Assembly (NCBI GenBank): GCA_021199395.1
Contig: JAJQIE010000106.1
Coordinates: 1 to 5,331, forward strand
Reading direction: 5' to 3'
Origin: Lachnospiraceae bacterium
GTDB taxonomy: Bacteria > Bacillota > Clostridia > Lachnospirales > Lachnospiraceae
Length of the DNA stretch: 5,331 nucleotides
Below the pieces are notes generated by a model. The model ran no database searches. It was not told the DNA's origin and saw only the letters and a program-made list of their open reading frames with translations. Below are positions 1-5,331 of this stretch, one piece after another (the first letter of the stretch is position 1; the number at the start of each line of letters is the position of its first letter). Made by a program: the position numbers and the translations under genes.

Positions 1-517
1 CCCGGTTCCTGCACAACAGCCAAAGGATATCAAACTCTGTCGGAGTCAGTACCAGCTCCCGCTCATTGAAAACACATTCGTGCGTGTCCCGGTTCATCAA
101 AAGCCCCGCAAAATCAATGACGTTCTCCGGCACTCCCGTCCCCGCCTCATTGTATTTTGTATAGCGGCGAAGCTGTGCCTTGACTCTCGCTACCATCTCA
201 AGCGGATTGAACGGCTTTGGAATATAATCGTCAGCTCCCATCGTGAGCCCGGTGATCTTATCCGTGTACTCGGTCTTGGCCGTCAGCATAATCACCGGGA
301 ACTTATACTTCTCCCGGATTTTCTGCAATACCTGAAAGCCATCGATATCCGGCAGCATCACATCAAGCAGCGCCAGATCCGGCGGCGACTGCTCCACCCT
401 GCGCAGCGCTTCACGACCGGAATACGCCAGCTCTACCTCATATCCATCATTGCGCAGGTAAAGACCGATCACCTCCGCAATCTCCTTTTCATTATCCAAA
501 ACCAGAATTTTGCTCAT
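1..517 (-). CDS. VanR-like OmpR-family response regulator (partial, C-terminus off the window)
   Basis: Cytoplasmic DNA-binding response regulator of a two-component system. Translating the minus strand from the ATG at 517 gives 172 residues, open to the left edge. The receiver domain (about 1-118) starts MSKILVLDNEKEIAEVIGLY and has the phospho-acceptor Asp52 in DVMLPDIDG, Thr79 in IMLTAK and Lys101 in IPKPF. A linker leads into an OmpR/PhoB winged helix from about 132, with LTPTEFDIL at 157-165. About 60 C-terminal residues, including the recognition helix, are missing at the edge. The match to VanR-type regulators is from memory: DKITGL.GADDY, VKAQLRRY.K, the THEC..NE pattern and LTPTEF. 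Many clostridial regulators of this type have no link to vancomycin resistance. The second residue of the usual acidic pair is Asn9 rather than Asp. The start codon has only a G-rich stretch upstream as a ribosome site. A sensor kinase gene is expected beyond the edge but is not visible. The family call is firm; the stimulus is unknown. Confidence 0.9.
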   Translation of the reverse strand, partial: MSKILVLDNEKEIAEVIGLYLRNDGYEVELAYSGREALRRVEQSPPDLALLDVMLPDIDGFQVLQKIREKYKFPVIMLTAKTEYTDKITGLTMGADDYIPKPFNPLEMVARVKAQLRRYTKYNEAGTGVPENVIDFAGLLMNRDTHECVFNERELVLTPTEFDILWLLCRNR

Positions 518-554
518 TTGCTGCGGCCGCCCCCGTTGAAAATACTCTGATGAT

Positions 555-567
555 GCTTTTACAGTAA
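555..567. repeat. 13-bp direct repeat, left copy (target-site-duplication-like)
   Basis: GCTTTTACAGTAA is identical to the copy at 767-779, which covers the end of asnS. On the minus strand it reads TTACTGTAAAAGC, so this outer copy repeats the Leu-Leu-stop codons of asnS without belonging to the gene. The two copies abut the GTCC-type ends of the intervening 199-bp element exactly. A duplication of this length fits a transposition target duplication. It lies at the upper end of the usual size range, similar to those made by some IS4-group elements. Confidence 0.75.
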
Positions 568-576
568 GTCCCCATA

Positions 577-590
577 CAGCGGTTTCGCTG
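577..590. repeat. Small hairpin inside the 199-bp element
   Basis: CAGCG (577-581) pairs with CGCTG (586-590) around the 4-nt loop GTTT. This is the hairpin nearest the left end of the element. Confidence 0.6.
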
Positions 591-610
591 CACCACTACA
601 TATAAAAGCT

Positions 611-642
611 GATTGCTTCGTTTCTTCGGAACTTTCGCAATC
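611..642. repeat. Hairpin with cUUCGg tetraloop inside the element
   Basis: GATTGC (611-616) pairs perfectly with GCAATC (637-642). Inside it, TTC (622-624) and GAA (629-631) close a TTCG loop. In a plus-strand RNA this is the C(UUCG)G tetraloop, known to be very stable. The minus-strand RNA would have CGAA instead, which hints that the plus strand may be the structured RNA strand if the element is ever transcribed. Confidence 0.55.
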
Positions 643-708
643 ACCACCGGTATTCGTAATCCGCTCATTTTTCAAAGAAAAATGGCTACTTACTCATACC
701 GGTTTGGT
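643..708. repeat. Two-tier inverted repeat inside the element
   Basis: The outer stem ACCGGTAT (646-653) pairs with ATACCGGT (696-703). It is extended outward by ACC/GGT (643-645/706-708) past a 2-nt bulge and inward by GTAA/TTAC (656-659/690-693). The centre holds a separate perfect 8-bp stem, CATTTTTC (666-673) with GAAAAATG (677-684), closed by an AAA loop. Confidence 0.6.
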
Positions 709-766
709 CCTCTAATGTCTAAATGGCTCTGCGCACAAGTGCGCCCGCCATTTCGCCATTGAGGAC
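707..766. repeat. 60-nt long hairpin forming the right end of the element
   Basis: Four successive helices pair: GTCCTC/GAGGAC (707-712/761-766), AATG/CATT (714-717/757-760), AAATGGC/GCCATTT (721-727/747-753) and GCGCAC/GTGCGC (731-736/739-744). There is one bulged T and two small internal loops, giving 23 base pairs. Base 766 is also the element boundary next to the 13-bp repeat. It is not a convincing terminator for asnS, because on the minus strand no T-run follows it. Confidence 0.75.
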
Positions 767-779
767 GCTTTTACAGTAA
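767..779. repeat. 13-bp direct repeat, right copy, overlapping the asnS stop
   Basis: GCTTTTACAGTAA is identical to 555-567. On the minus strand it supplies the final Leu-Leu codons and TAA of asnS plus four bases. Its core TTAC-A-GTAA is an odd-length palindrome, which may have been a preferred insertion target. Confidence 0.75.
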
Positions 780-2165
780 ATTTCCGACTGTTCTCGGATA
801 GGGAAGTACATCACGGATATTGGACATACCAGTTATATACATTACGCATCTCTCAAATCCGAGTCCGAATCCCGCATGACGGGTGGAACCATATTTGCGC
901 AGATCCATATAATAAGCATAATCCTCCGGCTTCATGCCAAGCTCCGCAATGCGTGCAGCCAGAATCTCATAATCATCCTCTCTCTGGCTGCCTCCAATGA
1001 TTTCCCCGATACCAGGCACCAGACAATCCATCGCGCGCACGGTCTTTCCGTCGTCGTTCAGCTTCATATAGAATGCCTTGATCTCTTTTGGATAATCCGT
1101 AACAAACAATGGCCTTTTGTAAATCTTTTCCGTCAGGTAGCGCTCATGCTCCGTCTGGAGATCGCCGCCCCAGGATACCTTGTATTCAAATTCGTCATTG
1201 TGCTTTTCCAGAATCTCGACTGCCTCCGTATAGGTAATACGCCCAAACTCAGAATTCAGCACATGATTCAGCCGCTCCATCAGCCCCTTGTCCACAAAGG
1301 AGTTGAAAAACCGCATTTCCTCCGGCGCGTTTTCCAGTACATAGCGAATAATATATTTGATCATATTTTCCGCCAGAACCATATCATCCTCCAGATCCGC
1401 AAAGGATATCTCCGGCTCGATCATCCAGAATTCCGCCGCGTGGCGGGCTGTATTTGAATTCTCCGCGCGGAAGGTCGGGCCAAAGGTATATACGTTCCGA
1501 AATGCCTGCGCAAACGCCTCTACATCAAGCTGCCCGCTCACAGTCAGGTTCGTCGCCCTCCCAAAAAAGTCCTCCGTGTAATCGATTGTCCCCTGTTCAT
1601 TGCGCGGAGGATTCTCAAGATCGAGGGTCGTCACCTGGAACATCTCACCCGCGCCCTCGCAATCGCTCGCCGTAATGAGCGGCGTGTGTACATATACAAA
1701 GCCGCGCTCCTGAAAGAAGGTATGGATCGCATACGCAATCAGCGACCGCACGCGAAAAACCGCCTGAAATGTATTTGTCCGCGGACGCAGGTGCGGAACC
1801 GTGCGCAGGTACTCCAGTGAATGACGCTTTTTCTGCATCGGATATTCCGGTGTCGACGCGCCCTCCACCTCTACAGATGTCGCCTGGATTTCAAACGGCT
1901 GCTTCGCGTTCGGAGTAGCCACCAGCGTACCGGCAGCAATCACAGCCGCACCTACATTCAGCTTTGAAATCTCCGCAAAATTAGAAAGCTGATCCGAATA
2001 TACGATCTGAAGAGTCTCAAAAAAAGTACCGTCGTGCAATACGATAAATCCAAAGGTTTTCGAGTCACGAATACTGCGTACCCATCCGCCAACGGTAATC
2101 TCTTTTCCAATATAGCTGTCGCGGTCACGATACAGCTCTTTTACTGTAGTAAATTTTCTTTCCAT
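771..2165 (-). CDS. asnS: Asparaginyl-tRNA synthetase
   Basis: Class II aminoacyl-tRNA synthetase that charges tRNA-Asn with asparagine using ATP in the cytoplasm. From the ATG at 2165 it is 464 residues, the usual bacterial length. An N-terminal OB-fold anticodon-binding domain covers about 1-105, with [22 protein letters not shown] near 25-46. Motif 1 lies around 137-165 ([10 protein letters not shown], then HTPLI at 160-164). The [10 protein letters not shown] segment (210-219) is typical of AsnRS. Motif 2 is [21 protein letters not shown] (232-252), and motif 3 is GFGLGFERC with the ATP-binding arginine at 439, followed by DVLPYPRT (452-459). The start is chosen because AAGGAG sits 7 nt upstream and aligns with family N-termini. 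A longer frame reaches a TTG at 2264, but that codon is the -35 box of the promoter. The stop lies inside a 13-bp repeat next to an inserted element, so the last few residues could differ from relatives. Confidence 0.97.
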   Translation of the reverse strand: MERKFTTVKELYRDRDSYIGKEITVGGWVRSIRDSKTFGFIVLHDGTFFETLQIVYSDQLSNFAEISKLNVGAAVIAAGTLVATPNAKQPFEIQATSVEVEGASTPEYPMQKKRHSLEYLRTVPHLRPRTNTFQAVFRVRSLIAYAIHTFFQERGFVYVHTPLITASDCEGAGEMFQVTTLDLENPPRNEQGTIDYTEDFFGRATNLTVSGQLDVEAFAQAFRNVYTFGPTFRAENSNTARHAAEFWMIEPEISFADLEDDMVLAENMIKYIIRYVLENAPEEMRFFNSFVDKGLMERLNHVLNSEFGRITYTEAVEILEKHNDEFEYKVSWGGDLQTEHERYLTEKIYKRPLFVTDYPKEIKAFYMKLNDDGKTVRAMDCLVPGIGEIIGGSQREDDYEILAARIAELGMKPEDYAYYMDLRKYGSTRHAGFGLGFERCVMYITGMSNIRDVLPYPRTVGNLL

Positions 2166-2235
2166 ATACGGTCTCCTTGTAATTGGCAACTGCCCGGAAC
2201 ATTCGCAGCCACACATTTTATTTCTCATATGGTTA

Positions 2236-2264
2236 ATTATACCCATTTTGTTCAAAGTCCGCAA
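2236..2264 (-). promoter_or_regulatory. Sigma-A-type promoter of asnS
   Basis: On the minus strand a perfect TATAAT (2241-2236) lies 17 nt after TTGCGG (2264-2259), which matches the -35 consensus only in TTG. Transcription would start near 2228-2230, giving a leader of about 63-65 nt before the asnS ATG at 2165. The -35 box lies in the loop and arm of a small inverted repeat (2256-2269, AGTCC-GCAA-GGACT on the plus strand), which might bind a regulator. No T-box motif is visible in this leader. Confidence 0.6.
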
Positions 2265-2366
2265 GGACTAAACATGGAACGCTTTCTTAATAATTCATAA
2301 TGATTTGCAATTTCATGGATTCGCTCGACAAAAGGGGATGATACTATGGTCAGGAGATTTTTGCCA

Positions 2367-2391
2367 TGCCATCCGGGGAATCCGGATGGCA
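2367..2391. repeat. Perfect 10-bp hairpin between the second MATE gene and asnS
   Basis: TGCCATCCGG (2367-2376) pairs perfectly with CCGGATGGCA (2382-2391) around a 5-nt loop. It is GC-rich and stable, but neither strand has a T-run directly after it, so it is not a canonical intrinsic terminator. It may still end or stabilise the MATE transcript. Apart from this hairpin and the asnS promoter, the 331-bp gap (2166-2496) shows no gene that can be supported. Confidence 0.6.
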
Positions 2392-2496
2392 GAGTCACCA
2401 GAATTCAGTGACGTGGAAATGAGAACCGGAGAAATGTAACAATAACTCAGAAAATCCGATCAGCGACCGCTCATGAAATCTGTAGCAGAAAAGCAA

Positions 2497-3867
2497 TTAC
2501 CGCGGTGTCGAACGGCTAATAACATTTTTCGATTTGAGCTCATGGATGGAAGCCAGTACTGCATAAAGCGCAGCAAAACCTTCTGAAATCCAAAACGCAT
2601 ACCATGCATAGGAAATGCCAAACATTTTCGAAAAAATCCAAATCCCCGGCACAAGTAAAAATAACTGCCGCAGCGCGGTCCCAAGCATATTTATTACCCC
2701 ATTCCCCAGGCCGGACATGCTGTAGCCAAAAATAGTTGTCAGCGCAGTCAGTACAAACGTCACAGAGATAATGCGCAGTGCGGGGATTCCAATTACCAGC
2801 ATGGAATCGCTTGCAGAAAACAGCCTGAGCAGCTGTGCCGGAAATGCGCAAAATAATACAGTGCCAATCAGCATTATACAAACAGCAACAGGAACCATAA
2901 CACGGAGCATTGACAACATGCGTTTTTCATTTTTCGCCCCATAATTAAAACCCACTATCGGAATCGCTGCCTGTCCCATGCCCTGAATCGGCAAGACCAG
3001 AAAATTTTGCAGTTTGTAATACACGCCAAAAAACGCAACCGCTGTTGAAGAAAACGGCATTAAAATTCCATTGACAGCGGAAATCATAATGGAACCCATG
3101 GCCTGCATAACGATAGTCGGAAAGCCAACCTTATATATAGCAGCCAGGCGGCTTCCAGTGAAATGATAATTATGGAATGCAAATTTTACTTCCGGGTTTT
3201 TAAATGCGTTCAGCAGCAAAGCCACCAAAGCTCCTAACCACTGACCGATGACTGTTGCGATTGCAGCACCACGGATTCCGAGTTCCGGAAACCCAAACAA
3301 GCCAAAAATCATAATCGGACCAAGAATAATATTCGTAACTGCTCCGACCACAAGCGAAACCATACTAAGCGTTGTGTTTCCGGTTGCCTGCAGCAGCCTC
3401 TGCGCAAGCGTTTCAAAAAATATGCCCGCACAGAACACCATACAGATCGTGAGATATTGTTTACAAAGCAAAGCCGTCTCCGGGTCAGTGGTGAAAAACG
3501 TCGCAAATTTCCCTGCGGCCAATATCCCGACAGCCATAAAAAAAACAGTGCCTGCCGCCGACAGAATCAAACCCGTCGTCGCAATCCGATTCGCTTCATC
3601 ATATTTTTTTGCGCCTAAATTTCTGGAAAGCAAAGCGTTGATTCCTACACTCGTCCCCACCGAAAAAGCGATCATCATGATTTGCATAGGATACGCTAAC
3701 GATGTAGCGGTCAAAGCTTTTTCACTTATCCTTGCCACAAAAATGCCGTCAACTATGTTATAAAGTGACTGTACCAGTAATGATACCATTAATGGCAACG
3801 ACATATTCAGAACCAATGCCGGCATCGGCATTGACGCCATTTTGTTTTCTTTACTCTTATTTTCCAT
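2497..3867 (-). CDS. MATE-family efflux transporter
   Basis: Polytopic inner-membrane exporter of the MATE (multidrug and toxic compound extrusion) family, expected to expel drugs or metabolites in exchange for Na+ or H+. It is 456 residues, the normal length, with hydrophobic segments consistent with 12 helices in two six-helix halves. The first helix carries SLYNIVDGIFV with the conserved Asp40, which is implicated in cation coupling in DinF/MepA-like members. Further family landmarks are SRNLGAKKYDEA (81-92) after helix 2, GIRGAAIATVIGQW (197-210), and YKLQNFLVLPIQGMGQAAIP (284-303) continuing to VGFNYGAK (305-312) in the second half. A charged N-terminal tail (MENKSKENK) precedes helix 1. 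The ATG at 3867 follows AGAGG by only 4 nt, with a second AGAGG farther up. The substrate cannot be read from sequence. It may be controlled through the palindrome just upstream. Confidence 0.93.
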   Translation of the reverse strand: MENKSKENKMASMPMPALVLNMSLPLMVSLLVQSLYNIVDGIFVARISEKALTATSLAYPMQIMMIAFSVGTSVGINALLSRNLGAKKYDEANRIATTGLILSAAGTVFFMAVGILAAGKFATFFTTDPETALLCKQYLTICMVFCAGIFFETLAQRLLQATGNTTLSMVSLVVGAVTNIILGPIMIFGLFGFPELGIRGAAIATVIGQWLGALVALLLNAFKNPEVKFAFHNYHFTGSRLAAIYKVGFPTIVMQAMGSIMISAVNGILMPFSSTAVAFFGVYYKLQNFLVLPIQGMGQAAIPIVGFNYGAKNEKRMLSMLRVMVPVAVCIMLIGTVLFCAFPAQLLRLFSASDSMLVIGIPALRIISVTFVLTALTTIFGYSMSGLGNGVINMLGTALRQLFLLVPGIWIFSKMFGISYAWYAFWISEGFAALYAVLASIHELKSKNVISRSTPR

Positions 3868-3896
3868 AAAGCCTCTTACACCTCTCTTACATTTTT

Positions 3897-3921
3897 AGTA
3901 AACGACATTATTCGTTTTACT
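3897..3921. promoter_or_regulatory. Operator-like near-palindrome upstream of the second MATE gene
   Basis: AGTAAACGA (3897-3905) and TCGTTTTACT (3912-3921) are inverted copies differing by one extra T, separated by the 6-bp CATTAT. The size and the AAACGA/TCGTTT arms resemble sites bound by dimeric repressors such as TetR or MarR family members, which often control MATE genes. It lies 30-54 bp before the ATG at 3867. A minus-strand AATAAT that could serve as a -10 (3912-3907) falls inside it. No regulator gene is present in the window. Confidence 0.4.
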
Positions 3922-3991
3922 TCCAAATCAAAATCCGGATCCTGTCAACGTTTTTTTATACCCCTTCATCCCCGAAATGATCCGTCTTCAA

Positions 3992-4006
3992 AAGTGCAAA
4001 GCACTT
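3992..4006 (-). terminator. Weak stem-loop at the end of the first MATE gene
   Basis: On the minus strand AAGTGC and GCACTT form a perfect 6-bp stem with a TTT loop. The 3' arm runs into TTTT before a G. The stem begins inside the TAA stop codon at 4007-4005. It is short with a poor U-tract, so termination would be partial at best. Confidence 0.3.
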
Positions 4007-5285
4007 ATTCACTCAACAGCTTTCGTTTTTTCCATCGGCCACTGATAAAGAAAAAGAAGCAGATCACGCCTGGTAATGCCCTGGAAAATCCGATCGCCCA
4101 GAAGTAACCGGTAACACCCATATTCAAAATATCCGCAAAGAAAATACTGAGTCCTATCTTGCAGACCACGCCATCCAGAATACCGATAATAAAATTCATG
4201 GACACAAAGCCGCTCCCGATAATAGCGGACTGAAAAGAAGAAGTAATCGCCGAAAATATGAAATGTGTGATCAGGATATGCATATAAACAATACCCATTT
4301 GCAGTACTTCCTCTTCTTTTGTAAACATCCTGAATACCTGGCGTGGAAACAGCAGCGCAAGCAGGGCCAGCAGCAGCGCGATCATAAAACTGCTCGCAAA
4401 TGTGTACCACACCGTTTTATCGGCGCGCTTTGGCTTCCTGGCTCCCAGGTTCTGGCCGACCATCGCGCCGGACGCCTGGCTTATGCTGCCGGATGTAAAC
4501 ACATCCAGAAATTTCTGTATTTTGTTCCCTATACTGTTTGTAGCCGAGGCGGTAAGGCCATAGCTGTTAATCTGAGCGTTTACCCAGAATAAACAAAAAC
4601 AGACAAGCATAGAGCGGATCGCCTGTGGAATTCCCTGCTGAATAATTATCTTCGCGGCATGCTTATCCGGCCTGAAATCCGAACGTTTAAATTCAAACTG
4701 TTCCTTATTTCTATACATATAATAAAAAGCCGCAAAAAAAGACCCCGCCTGGGAAAGCATTGTTGCGATTGCCGTTCCTGCCGCTCCCATACGGAAAACC
4801 GCGACCAAAATCACATCCAATACAATATTGATCACGGCCGCTATGATTATAAATAACAGCGGGCGTTTCGATTCTCCCATTCCACGCAAAATGCCGCATA
4901 TCGCATTATATCCAAACACGAACGGAAGGCCTGCTGCAGTGATCCGCATATAAGCTTCCGCCTGGCTCATCGCTTCATTGGGGCAATTTAAAAGCTTCAG
5001 AAAAGAGATACAGAATGCCATGGTAATTATCATAAAAAAGAACGACATTCCTGTCATTAGGGTAAACAGCGTTCCAATCCCTTTTCTGATTTTCTCATTT
5101 TCCTTTGATCCGACCAGCTGAGCAATGTAAATCTGTCCGGCGCTCGAAAACGCCATTGCTACCGGTGTCACAAGATCAGCGGCCTCTCCGCCGGACGACA
5201 CTCCTACCGTTCCCACGCTCCCTGCAAACTGACCAATCACGATCAGATCCACCAGAGAATAGATCTGTTGAATAATATTCGTCAT
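4005..5285 (-). CDS. MATE-family efflux transporter, N-terminus cut by an in-frame amber codon
   Basis: Second MATE exporter, likewise expected to be a cation-coupled inner-membrane pump of unknown substrate. The readable frame from the ATG at 5285 is 426 residues, about 20-30 short of the family norm. It starts in the middle of helix 1 (MTNIIQQIYSLVDLIVIGQF, with the conserved helix-1 Asp at 13). Landmarks are GILRGMGESKRP (131-142), GAAGTAIATMLSQ (167-179), and in the second half TASATNSIGNKIQKF (245-259) with GAMVGQNLGARKPKRA (273-288). The tail GRWKKRKLLSE is basic. Four codons upstream of the ATG the same frame has TAG (5300-5298). Beyond it the frame resumes with family-typical residues to the window edge. 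No ribosome site precedes the ATG at 5285. Either the gene is a pseudogene, or it restarts poorly, or the amber codon is read through or is a sequence error. The sequence downstream is otherwise intact, suggesting a recent lesion. Confidence 0.8.
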   Translation of the reverse strand: MTNIIQQIYSLVDLIVIGQFAGSVGTVGVSSGGEAADLVTPVAMAFSSAGQIYIAQLVGSKENEKIRKGIGTLFTLMTGMSFFFMIITMAFCISFLKLLNCPNEAMSQAEAYMRITAAGLPFVFGYNAICGILRGMGESKRPLLFIIIAAVINIVLDVILVAVFRMGAAGTAIATMLSQAGSFFAAFYYMYRNKEQFEFKRSDFRPDKHAAKIIIQQGIPQAIRSMLVCFCLFWVNAQINSYGLTASATNSIGNKIQKFLDVFTSGSISQASGAMVGQNLGARKPKRADKTVWYTFASSFMIALLLALLALLFPRQVFRMFTKEEEVLQMGIVYMHILITHFIFSAITSSFQSAIIGSGFVSMNFIIGILDGVVCKIGLSIFFADILNMGVTGYFWAIGFSRALPGVICFFFFISGRWKKRKLLSE

Positions 5286-5297
5286 AAATATCGGAAT

Positions 5298-5331
5298 CTA
5301 AAACAAAAGAAGCCCTTTTAAAATAGCGCCC
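5298..5331 (-). pseudogene. 5' fragment of the first MATE gene ahead of the amber codon (partial, off the right edge)
   Basis: In the frame of the gene at 4005-5285 the edge sequence encodes AILKGLLLF, then TAG, then IPIF directly followed by MTNIIQQ. The pattern of a short amphipathic lead (…ILKGLLLF.IPI) running into helix 1 is how MATE proteins usually begin, so this is the true N-terminal coding region. The stop replaces a residue that is commonly Ser or another small or hydrophobic one in relatives. A single C-to-A change from TCG would produce it. The real start codon lies beyond the window. Confidence 0.7.

Larger units (their letters stand above)
568..766. mobile_element. 199-bp MITE-like palindromic non-coding element inserted at the asnS stop codon
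   Basis: The element starts GTCCCCAT and ends ATTGAGGAC. Reading inward from both ends gives GTCCCCAT and GTCCTCAAT, which are short imperfect terminal inverted repeats. Perfect 13-bp direct repeats flank it with no gap (555-567 and 767-779). It has no credible ORF on either strand; the longest is a 15-codon frame without a ribosome site. Internally it is a chain of inverted repeats: 577-590 (5-bp stem), 611-642 (GATTGC/GCAATC around an inner hairpin with a UUCG loop), 643-708 (ACCGGTAT/ATACCGGT enclosing an 8-bp stem at 666-684) and 707-766 (23 base pairs in four helices, ending exactly at the boundary). No transposase is nearby, so it would have to be mobilised in trans. Alternatives are a structured RNA, or a relic of a larger element. 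The boundaries are seen directly; mobility is inferred. Confidence 0.65.

Noticed and set aside
523..530. GCGGCCGC palindrome just upstream of the response-regulator ATG
   Set aside because: An 8-bp GC palindrome occurs by chance and no further symmetry suggests an operator.
80..550. Long plus-strand open frame of 156 codons
   Set aside because: It is antisense to the response-regulator gene, lacks family resemblance and is explained by codon bias of the real gene. The other plus-strand frames over asnS and the MATE genes are rejected for the same reason.
712..759. 15-codon minus-strand ORF (ATGGCGAAATGG...) inside the 199-bp element
   Set aside because: There is no ribosome site, it overlaps the long hairpin arms, and its length is expected by chance.
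707..771. Intrinsic terminator for asnS formed by the long hairpin
   Set aside because: In the asnS direction the hairpin is followed by CAAACC, not a T-run. Only in the opposite direction does a short TTTT follow, and no plus-strand gene needs it.
2346..2411. 21-codon plus-strand ORF starting ATGGTCAGG with an AAAGGGG stretch upstream
   Set aside because: It is very short, encodes no recognisable peptide, and its middle is the 25-bp hairpin. Nothing supports translation.
2485..2510. CACCGCGG on the minus strand, resembling part of the T-box consensus, upstream of asnS
   Set aside because: It is the last codons of the second MATE gene, the GGTGG half of the T-box motif is absent, no terminator/antiterminator follows, and it lies far upstream of the asnS promoter.
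4009..4410. 133-codon minus-strand frame within the first MATE gene
   Set aside because: It is an out-of-frame shadow of the MATE reading frame, rich in residues typical of a shifted frame and with no recognisable domain.
1..5331. CRISPR array, tRNA/rRNA genes, prophage or defence genes
   Set aside because: No regularly spaced repeats, no tRNA cloverleaf or rRNA signature, and no phage, transposase or nuclease reading frame were seen on either strand.

Overview
The window looks like chromosomal DNA of a Gram-positive anaerobe of the Clostridia, most likely a Lachnospiraceae-type gut bacterium. This is inferred from the protein families, strong AAGGAG-type ribosome sites, a consensus sigma-A -10 box and moderate GC. 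It is not proved by a species marker. All recognisable genes lie on the minus strand, so transcription runs from high to low coordinates.

From right to left the layout is as follows. (1) A MATE-family exporter gene (4005-5285, continuing off the right edge). Its conserved N-terminus is interrupted by an in-frame amber codon at 5298-5300. (2) A 137-bp gap with a small hairpin at the stop of the first MATE gene and a near-palindromic operator-like site (3897-3921). (3) A second, intact MATE exporter of 456 aa (2497-3867). (4) A 331-bp gap with a perfect 10-bp hairpin and a promoter with a perfect TATAAT box. (5) asnS, asparaginyl-tRNA synthetase (771-2165, 464 aa). (6) A 253-bp gap, most of which is a 199-bp non-coding element (568-766). 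(7) The 5' part of a VanR-like OmpR-family response regulator (1-517), running off the left edge.

The most interesting object is the 199-bp element. It begins GTCCCC and ends GAGGAC, so it has short imperfect terminal inverted repeats. It is flanked flush on both sides by a perfect 13-bp direct repeat, and it folds into a series of hairpins over nearly its whole length. One copy of the 13-bp repeat contains the last two codons and the stop of asnS. This is the structure expected of a small non-autonomous mobile element (MITE-like) that inserted at the asnS stop codon. Removing the element and one repeat copy would leave only about 41 bp between asnS and the regulator, which suggests that the two were once closely coupled.

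Functionally, asnS is housekeeping (Asn-tRNA charging). The two MATE proteins would be cation-coupled exporters of drugs or metabolites. The regulator would be the cytoplasmic half of a two-component system whose kinase gene probably lies beyond the left edge. Nothing seen here ties the VanR-like regulator to vancomycin resistance.
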